From: Panulirus ornatus
Lineage: Eukaryota > Arthropoda > Malacostraca > Decapoda > Palinuridae
Length of the DNA stretch: 64,000 bases
Direction of reading: 5' to 3'
NCBI RefSeq assembly: GCF_036320965.1
Contig: NC_092249.1
Span: 104,114 to 168,113, forward strand
Notes under the pieces: generated by a model
What the model saw: only the letters and a program-made list of their open reading frames with translations
Database searches by the model: none
What the model was told of the DNA's origin: nothing
Shown: piece after piece, positions 1-9,400 of the stretch
Layout: each line of letters opens with the position of its first letter
Position numbering within the stretch: position 1 is the first letter of the stretch
Position numbers and translations under genes: made by a program

Positions 1-404
1 AGCATCTGGGGTGAACCATGGAAAGTTCTGTGGGGCCTGGATGTGGTAAGGGAGCTGTGGTTTCGGTGCATTATTACATGACAGCTAGAGACCGAGTGTG
101 AACGAATGGGGCCTTTGTTGTCTTTTCCTAGCGCTACCTCGCACACATGAGGGGGGAGGGTGTTGTTATTCCATGTGTGGCGGGGTGGCGATGGGAATGA
201 ATAAAGGCAGACAGTAAGAATTATGTACATGTATATATATGTATACATTGAGATGTATAGGTATCTATATGTGCTGTGTGTGGACGTGTATGTATATACA
301 TGTGTATGTGGGTAGGTTGGGCCATTCTTGTGTGTTTCCTTGTGCAACCTCGCTAACGCGGGAGACAGTGACAAAGCAAAATAAATAAATATAAATAAAT
401 ATAT
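1..404 (+). mobile_element. LINE-A 3' UTR fragment
   Basis: This is the 3' end of an RTE-like LINE (LINE-A) that enters from before position 1. It holds the conserved taaaccatggaaag / tggggcctggatgtgg block, a gctacctcgc module at about 132, a TG/TA-rich tract at 220-310, the terminal hairpin module at 325-373, and an (AAAT)n-like tail. The same layout recurs at 9400-9855, 29150-29570 and 43560-43955. Confidence 0.85.
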
Positions 405-935
405 ATTTCTTTTATTGTTATATTTTGACACTGTCTCCCGCATTAGCAAGGTAGTGCAAGGAAACAGACGAAAAAATGGCCCAACCCACCCACATACACA
501 TTTATATAAAAATACATATACATATCGACATATACATACAAAGACATATACATATACATACAAATGTACATTTTCATACTTGCTTGCCTTCACCCATTCC
601 AGTCTACCCCATCACACAGGAAATAGCATCCCCCCTTTTTAGCGAGGTAGCTCCACTTAAAGACAAAATAGACCACATTCATTCACACCCAGTCTCTAGC
701 TGTCATGTGTATTGTACCGTAACCACATCTCCCTATCCATATCCAGGCCCCACAAAACTTTCCATGGTTTACCCCAGACACTTCACATGCCCTGGTTCAG
801 TCCATCAAAAGCACATCAACCCTGGTATACCACATCGTTCCAATTCACTCTATTCCTTGCACGCCTTTCACCCTCCTGTATGTTCAGGCCCAGAACACTC
901 AAAGTCTTTTCCATTCCATCTTTCCTCCTCCAATG
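405..935 (-). mobile_element. LINE-A 3' fragment, inverted
   Basis: The minus-strand 3' tail (ttttgacactgtctcccgc on +) is followed by the reversed 3' UTR and the start of the C-terminal coding region. It stops at about 935, where plus-orientation LINE-A begins, so two copies lie head to head. Both copies have their own 3' tails pointing outward, so this is two insertions or an inverted duplication and not one twin-primed copy. Confidence 0.8.
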
Positions 936-1850
936 GAACCATGGAAGCAGAGGTGAGTCACAGGGTGGGGGAGAGGGCGAAGGTTCTGGGAACGACGAAG
1001 AGTGAATGGAAGAAGAGAACATTATCGTGGAGAGCAAAAATGGGTATGTTTTAAGGAATAGTAGTTCCAACAATATGGTTGCAAGGCATGGGCTACAGAC
1101 AGGGTTGTACAGAGGAGGGTGGATGTGTTGAAAATGAAATACTTGACAACAATATGAGGTGTGAGGCAGTTTGATCAAGTAAGTAATGAAAGGGTAAGAG
1201 ATATGTGTGTTAATAAAAAGAGTTTGGTTGAGAGAGCAAAAGAGGGTGTGTTGAAAGGGTTTGGACATATGGAAAGAATGAGTGAGGAAAGACTGACAAA
1301 GATATATGCATCAGAGGTGGAGGGAACAAGGAGAAGTGGGAGATCAAACTGGAGGGGGTAGGATGGAGTGAAAAAGATTTTGAGCATTTGGGGCCTGAAT
1401 ATGCACGAGGGTGAGAGGCATGCAAGAAATAGAGTGCATTGGAACGATGTGGTATACTGGGGTCAATGTGCTGTAAATGGACTGAACCAGGGCATGTGAA
1501 ACATCCGAGGTAAACCATAGAAAGGTCTGTGAGGTCTGGATGTCGATAGGGAGTTGTGGTTTCGGTGCATTACAAATGACAGCTAGAGACTGAGTGTGAA
1601 CGAATGTGTCCTTTTTTGTCTGTTTTCTTGGTGCTACCTCTCTGATGCAGACGGTGGCGGTTTTTTCCTGTAGGGTGGGGTAGTGCTAGGAATGGATGAA
1701 GGCAAGCATGTATAAATATATACATGTGTATATATGTATATGTATATAAGCGTGTATGGTCATTTATGTATATATATGTGTATATGAGTGAATGGGCCAT
1801 TTTCTATCTGCCTCCTAGTTAATGGCAATCAAGTATAATAATAAAAAATA
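936..1850 (+). mobile_element. LINE-A C-terminal coding and 3' UTR fragment
   Basis: This plus-orientation copy runs from the [19 protein letters not shown] point (ggaaccatggaagcag) through the remnant of the RT C-terminal region ([18 protein letters not shown]) and the 3' UTR to a tail ending caatcaagtataataataaa. Several stops and frameshifts are present. It is diverged from the younger copies. Confidence 0.8.
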
Positions 1851-2611
1851 AAGTTTACAGTAAAGGACAAATGTCCACATCAAGGCCACACCTTACATGA
1901 AATGTACAGAGGGTTATGAAAGATAAAACAGAAAAGACAAGGGAAAGTACTTTTATGAATTTTGGAGAAAAAGAAAAACCTGCCTTTTAAAATATGCTAG
2001 TCATAGATATAGGGAAAGACATGAGAGGGTTGAGAGTTTCAAAGCTGCAAGGTGTAGGGAAAGAAAAAGTTATCAAAACAACCCATCCTTGAGATGCTAC
2101 CAGCCACACAGTAATCATGTGACACAGCAGGTTCTCGAGTATTGCATTGTCTAGCTAGTGGTGGGGGTACAAAAGCAGCCAGCTCTCGGGAACAAAAATC
2201 AAAGTAATACCTAAAGATAAGGGCAAGTGATCCAACACTGCAGCATAGGGCAAGTGGGTCAAGTTATGAAGTTAGCCTGGGGGAGTTTATAAGTTGGACT
2301 GCTTTTGACTCAATTCTATCAAGTAAGGAGCAGAGCTAAAACAACCCCAATTCTTTGTAAAAATGAAGCATATGTTCAGAAGAAAGGAAATTTTGATATC
2401 TAAACATGACTTGCAGTTCTTTAAAGGCCAAGTACTTTCACAGAGTCAAGAAGTGGAATTACAAAACTGTCAAAGGAGAGAGGATAGTTGTGAGGAGTTT
2501 TCAATACAGAGATGAGTAGGAACTGGGTCTTGAAGGCAATAAACTTATCAAGATTTCATCTTCTTTGATGAGATATCCTGTCCAAGTCTTTGTGGCAACC
2601 TCTAGAAATAC
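1851..2611. other. Intronic or flanking DNA, no gene recognised
   Basis: There is no coding signal on either strand. Part of it (about 1865-2010) resembles 63149-63270 near the other end of the window (ggacaaa.gtcca, then an aaattttgg...ttttaaaat run), so it probably carries an old dispersed repeat. I looked here for the terminal Fatp exon on the minus strand and did not find it. Confidence 0.4.
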
Positions 2612-2620
2612 AAAACTCAT

Positions 2621-2744
2621 TTTTTTTTTTTTTTTTTTTCATACTATTCGCCATTTCCCGCGATAGCGAGGTAGCGTTAAGAACAGAGGACTGGGCCTTT
2701 TTTGGAATATCCTCACCTGGCCCCCTCTGTTCCTTCTTTTGGAG

Positions 2745-2769
<25 letters not shown>
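2621..2769 (-). mobile_element. SINE-A copy, 5' truncated, with target site duplication
   Basis: On the minus strand it ends with gaatagtatg plus a long A tail (the T run at 2621-2639). It contains the gctacctcgct...cgggaaatggcgaatag 3' module and the aacagagg-gggcc core, and is truncated in the internal T/A-rich stretch. The flanks carry aaaactcat at 2612-2620 and 2770-2778, a likely target site duplication. Confidence 0.82.
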
Positions 2770-2776
<7 letters not shown>

Positions 2777-3020
2777 ATGTGATCTAGTATTATTTCATCA
2801 GAATCTCTCAACATTTCATTTTACTTCTGATATAAATCAATATTTTTACTTTGCTTCCTAAACTTCAATACTACTATCCTTTGTAATCAAACTATTAAAC
2901 AAGAACTGACAGAAAGGGTTTTTATGTACTACTGCTCTTCCTGCCTTAGAGGCTGCAAGAGAAACAATTGGATAACTTCCTAAACTGCATATATCCACTC
3001 ACTAGCTGTCATGTTCTTAC

Positions 3021-3174
3021 CAGTCATTTCTAATTCCTTGGCAGTCCTAACAAATAGAGGACGTGCATATGGAGCAAGGGACTTCATGACTCCTGAATAC
3101 AACTCTTCCATATCTAGAGTCTCTTCGGCATCTAAAATGGCTGCCATTCCTGCACGACCTTCAGCTCCTGGAAC
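3021..3174 (-). CDS. Fatp: Fatp exon (last in window): C-terminal domain
   Basis: This is a 154-nt exon, acceptor tttaag and donor CTG|GTAAGA. It starts in phase 0 directly after the VYGVE of the previous exon: [20 protein letters not shown], then [19 protein letters not shown] and KELEMTG. The [11 protein letters not shown] and LPxYARPxFxR patterns are standard in the C-terminal domain. The exon ends one base into a codon. The expected next segment (TFKxxKxxLxxEGFDP-like) was looked for in 1-3020 and not recognised, so the terminal coding exon probably lies outside the window. Confidence 0.93.
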
Positions 3175-3347
3175 CTTAAACAGCCAAACAAGATATGAAT
3201 GATGAGTTTTCTGGCAACACATCCCTTACAACATTTAAACATTAAGAGGATTTATACATCAAACTCATTTTTAGTTCATACTTGTTTGCCATTTCCCACG
3301 TTTACAAGGCAGTATCAGCCTTATATCAGGTACAGATGAACAAACTG

Positions 3348-3425
<78 letters not shown>

Positions 3426-6400
3426 TAGAATAAAGCTACTTGTGAAAGAGAAAAGAGAGGCATCTGGGCAGTACTTACAGAGAGGTAATGCAAATGAATG
3501 GGATATGTATAATACAAAGCACGAGGAGAGGAGGAAGATGCATGGGTTGAAATGAAGGCAACTGATAGTCAGGGTTAGCGAGTATCAGTATGGAAGATTT
3601 TGAAACTGTTCAATGTGTTAATGATAGGGTGGCAGATGTAAGATGTTTGGCTTGCCATGGTATGGGTGGTGAAAGCCGTAAAACAGATGAAATGTGGCAA
3701 GGCAGCTGGAATGTATGGTACTGCAGTCGAATTTATTATGAAAGGGGGTGACTGTGTTGTTCATTGGTTAGTTTATCTATCCACCTATCTATATCTCTGA
3801 AGCCTGTTCCCTTTTGGAACTCCCTTAAGGGGTGGCCACAGCAACAGGGTCTCCATAATTAGTGAACTACAGTGCCCCTTCTCAGCCTTTAGTGCTTCAC
3901 CCTTAACAGGCCACTGGCAGAGGGCAAGTATACCGCACAGTGTTTGTATAGGTTCCAAACTAATGTTCGAACAGGTTCCTAACTAATGTTCTAATGTTCT
4001 TAATAACTACTTCTACCAATTGTTTTTACCTAAAGCTCCTTTCTATATGTTCCTACCTACTACTTCTATCTATTTGTTAGTTAGCCACTGGCAGAGGGCA
4101 AGTATACCGCACAGTGTTTGTATAGGTTCCAAACTAATGTTCTAACAGGTTCCTAACTAATGTTCTAATGTTCTTAATAACTACTTCTACCAATTGTTTT
4201 TACCTAAAGCTCCTTTCTATATGTTCCTACCTACTACTTCTATCTATTTGTTAGTTAGGATTTTAATGTATGCATGGATCATAAGGCTGCACAGAGGAGG
4301 GTGGATGTGTTGGAAATGAAATGTATGAGGACAATATGTGATGTGAGTAAGTAATGAAAGGGTGAGAGAGGTATGATAATAAAAAAGACTGTGGTTAACA
4401 AGGTGTATTCAAATAGTTTGGACAAAAGAAGAGAATGAGAGAGCAAAGGTGGACAAAGAGGATATACAAGTCAAAAGTAGAGGGAACAAGGAGAATGGGG
4501 AGACCAAACTGGAGATGGAAGGATGGAGTGAGAAAGACTGAGCAATCAAGGCCTGAACATACAGGAGGGTGAGAGGTGTACACAGGACAAGAATGAAGAG
4601 GAACAATGTGGTATACAATGGTCGATGTGCTGTTAACAGATTGAACCAGGGCATGTGAAGCATCTGAGGTAAAACCATGGAAAGGTCTGCATGGCCTAGT
4701 TGTGGATACAGAGCTGTGGTTTTGGTAAATTACACGACAGCTAGAGAATGGATGTGAGTGGATATGGCCTTTATCCATTCCTGGTGCTACTTTGCTAACA
4801 TAGGAAATGGCAATCAAGTATAAAAAAAAAAATCTAGTCAGCTGACTGAGGAATCCCACATTAATGAATGTTTTGATTACTTTCAAAATAACATTGTTAG
4901 GGGGAGATAGGGGGCAGTCAAAAGTAGAGGGAACAAGGAGAATGGGGAGTTAACTAACATAGGAAATGGCAATCAAGTATAAAAAAAAAATCTAGTCAGC
5001 TGACTGAGGAATCCCACATTAATGAATGTTTTGATTATTCTCAAAATAACATTGTTAGGGGGAGAAAGGGGGCTGTGAAAGTTAAAATCTTACCAAAATA
5101 CATTTTTTTCAGTTACTGTGGTAGTAAAAAAGAATTGTCCAAACTAGACAGAGGGATAAAAGAAAAACAAATAACTGATGGTTAGGTGAAAGATTGGACA
5201 GATGATGGAAGGGCATATGACATGAAGGACAAGTAAATAGTGGAGGGACCACCAAGAGAAAAGTACAACGACTTCATTTGATGAGCTGAAGCATGCTTAC
5301 ACTTTTAGAGACCGACATGCGATGGTGTCTCTAATAAATAAGTTTTGAGTTTATAACAGTACCTCGCATAGTAAGCCACTTTCTCCTGATGCACACTATC
5401 AGAGAACTGTTAGTCAGGACTGTTCAATATAAATGTCAAGAGGTTTGCATGAGCACAGTTCAGTATAATTGGATCAGCTTGAAAAAATTTAACTAATATG
5501 TTTGATGTAGGACAATTCATGTTTCTTTTGGCTTTGCTTACTCTTTATAATGAACACCTGACTGCTAATGTTATCATTTTATTCAGAATCATAAAAAAAA
5601 ATTACAATCATATAAAAAGAAATAAAAATGGAAAAAAGTGTACAGTATACTGAAAAGTGGCCACTGAGTCCCTCATGGTCTGATATACATAATCAAGCCA
5701 TTAGTGGATGCCTCTAAACCAGCAGATGGCAAAAAATCCTACTGTAAAAGAGTGCAATAACACTTAAATCAATGCTTCAAACCTAGTTCTTAGATGATCT
5801 TAACTGGCCTTCAGTCTGTCCTTCAACGTATGAAGCTTTAAGTTTACCTGATGTGATATGCTGGCTGTCTAGTTAAGTAAGTATATAAAGACATGGATGA
5901 GTAATATCCCTCATTCCACAAGACTCAGGAACTGAGGCCAGCCTAATGATGAACCATCTTGTTATTCTTTATTTTCTTTCAAGAAGCAAGAAGTAAGTAT
6001 TCATTTTTAGGTTTGTTTTACTTTACTCCCCTATCCCTGGGGATGGGGGAGAAAGAATACTTGCCAAGCATTCCTCACGTGTCGTACAAGGCGAATAAAG
6101 GGGACGGGAGCAGGGGGCTTGAAACCCTCCCCTCCTTGTATCTTAACATTCTAAAAGGGGAAACAGAAGGAGGAGTCACGCAGGGAGTGCTCATCCTCCT
6201 CGAAGGCTAAGATTGGGGTGTCTAAATGTGTGTGCGGGTAACCAAGAAGAGAAAAAAGGAGAGATAGGTAGTATGTTTGAGGAAAGAAACCTGGATGTTT
6301 TGGCTCTGAGTGAAACGAAGCTCAAGGGTAAAGGGGAAGTGGTTTGGGAATGTTTTGGGAGTAAAGTCAGAGGTTGGTGAGAAGACAAGAGCAAGGGAAG

Positions 6401-9400
6401 GAGCAGCACTACTCCTGAAACAGGAATGGTGGGAGTATGCGATAGAGTGTAAGAAAGCAAACTCTAGATTGATATGGGTTAAACTGAAAATGGATGGAGA
6501 GAGATGGGTGATTATTGGTGCATATGCACCTCGGCATGAGAAGAAAGATCATGAGGGGCAAGTGTTTTGGGAGCAGCTGAGTGAGTGTGTTAGTAGTTTT
6601 GATGCATGAGATTGGGTTATAGTGATGGGTGATTTGAATGCAAAGGTGCGTAATGTGGCAGTTGAGGGAATAATTGGTGTACATGGGATGTTCAATGTTG
6701 TAAATGGAAATGGTGAAGAGCTGATAGAATTGTGTGCTGAAAAAGGACTGGTGATTGGGAATACTTGGCTTAAAAAGAGAGATATACATAAGTATACATA
6801 TTTAAGTAGGAGAGATGGCCAGAGAGCGTTATTGGGTTATGTGTTAATTGATAAGCACATGAAAGAGAGACTTTTGGATGTTAATGTGCTGAGAGGAGCA
6901 ACTGGAGGGGTGTATGATCATTATCTTGTGGAGGGGAAGGTGAAGATTTGTAGAGGTTTTCAGAAAAGAAGAAAGACTGTTTTGATGAAGAGAGTGGTGA
7001 GAGTAAGTGAGCTTGGGACGGAGACTTGTGTGAGAATGAAAAAAGGTGAGAGCAAAGGACATAAGGGGAGTGGGGGAGGAATGGGATGTATTTAGGGAAG
7101 CAGTGATGGCTTGCACAAAAGATGCTTGTGATATGAGTAGTGTGGGATGTGGGCAGAATGGAAAGGGTAGTGTGTGGTGGGATGAAGAAGTAAGATTATT
7201 AGTGAAAGAGAAGAGACAGGGATGAAGAAGTAAGATTATTAGTGAAAGAGAAGAGACAGGCATTTGGACAATATTTGCAGGGAAAGAGTGCAAATGACCG
7301 GGAGATGTATAAAAGAAAGAGGCAGGTGGTCAAGAGAAAGGTGCAGGAGGTGAAAAAGAGGGCAAATGGGAGTTGGGGTTAGAGAGTATCATTAAATTTT
7401 AGGGAAAATAAAAAGAGGGCAAATGAGAGTTGGGGTGAGAGACTATAATCAAATTTTAGGGAGAATAAAAAGATGTTTTGGAAGGAGGTAAACAAAGTGT
7501 GTAAGACAAGGGAGCAAATGGGAACTTCAGTGAAGGGGGCTAATGGGGAGGTGATAACAAGTAATGGTGATGTGAGAAAGAGATGGAGTATTTTGAAGGT
7601 TTGTTAAATGTGTTTGATGATAGAATGGCAGATATAGGCTGTTTTGGTCAAAGTGGTGTGCAAAGTGAGAGGGTTAGGGAAAATGATTTGGTAAACACAG
7701 AAGAGGTAGTAAAAGCTTTGTGGAAGATGAAAGCCAGCAAGGCAGCAGGTTTGGATGATATTGCAGTTGAATCTATTAAAAAAGGGGGTGACTGTATTGT
7801 TGACTGGTTGGTAAGGTTATTTAATGTATGTATGTCTCATGGTTATCCCTGGGGATAGGGGATTAAGAATACTTCCCACGTATTCCCTGCGTGTCGTAGA
7901 AGGCGACTAAAAGGGGAGGGGGCGGGGGGCTGGAAATCCTCCCCTCTCGTCTTTTTTTTTAATTTTCCAAAAGAAGGAACAGAGGGGGCCAGGTGAGGAT
8001 ATTCCAAAAAAGGCCCAGTCCTCTGTTCTTAACGCTACCTCGCTAACGCGGGAAATGGCGAATAGTTTAGAAGAAGAAGAAGATGTCTCATGGTGAGGTG
8101 CCTGAGGACTGGCGGAATGCTTGCATAGAGCCATTGTACAAAGGCAAAGGGGATAAAAGTGAGTGCTCAAATTACAGAGGTATAAGTTTGTTGAGTATTC
8201 CTGGGAAATTATATGGGAGGGTATTGATTGAGAAGGTGGAGGCTTGTACAGAGCATCAGATTGGAGAAGAGCAGTGTGGTTTCAGAAGTGGTAGAGGATG
8301 TGTGGATCAGGTGTTTGCTTTGAAGAATGTATGTGAGAAATACTCTGAAAAGCAAATGGATTTGTATGTAGCATTTATGGATCTGGAGAAGGTATATGAT
8401 AAGAGTTGATAGAGATGCTCTGTGGAAGGTATTAAGAATATATAGTGTGGGAGGCAAGTTGTTAGAAGCAGTGAAAAGTTTTTATCAAGGATGTAAGGCA
8501 TGTGTATGAGTAGGAAGAGAGGAAAGTGATTGGTTCTCAGTGAATGTAGGTTTGCGGCAGGGGTGTGTGATGTCTCCATGGTTGTTTAATTTGTTTATGG
8601 ATGGGGTTGTTAGGGAGGTAAATGCAAGAGTTTTGGAAATAGGGGCAAGTATGCAGTCTGTTGTGGATGACAGAGCTTGGGAAGTGAGTCAGTTGTTGTT
8701 CGCTGATGATACAGCGCTGGTGGCTGATTCGGGTGAGACTCTGCAGAAGCTGGTGACTGAGTTTGGTAAAGTGTGTGAAAGAAGAAAGCTGAGAGTAAAT
8801 GTGAATAAGAGCAAGGTTATTAGGTACAGTAGGGTTGAGGGACAAGTCAATTGGGAGGTACGTTTGAATGGAGAAAAGCTGGAGGAAGTGAAGTATTTTA
8901 GATATCTGGGAGTGGATTTGGCAGCGGATGGAATCATGGAAGTGGAAGTGAATCATAGGGTGGGGGAGGGGGCGAAAGTCCTGGGAGCATTGAAGAATGT
9001 GTGGAAGTCGAGAATATTATCTCCGAAAGCAAAAATGACTATGTTTGAAGGAATAGTGGTTCCAACAATGTTATATGGTTGTGTGGCATGGGCTATGGAT
9101 AGAGTTGTGCTGAGGAGGGTGGATGTGCTGGAAATGAGATGTTTGAGGACAATATGTGGTGTGAGATGGTTTGATCAAGTAAGTAATAATAAGGTAAAAG
9201 AGATATATGTGTCAGAGGTGGAGGGAACGAGGAGAAGTGGGAGACCAAATTGGAGATGGAAAGATGGAGTGAAAAAGATTTTGAGTGATTGGGGCCTGAA
9301 CATGCAGGAGGGTGAAAGGCGTGCATGGAATAGAGTGAATTGGAACGATGTGGTATACCGGTGTCAACGTGCTGTTAATGGATTGAACCAGGGCATGTGA

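Noticed and set aside
405..1850. Twin-primed single insertion
   Set aside because: Both halves carry their own 3' tail pointing outward, so two insertions or an inverted duplication are more likely.
3352..3555. Open frame starting with a Cys-Val repeat
   Set aside because: Translation of the (TG)n microsatellite followed by a decayed LINE fragment.
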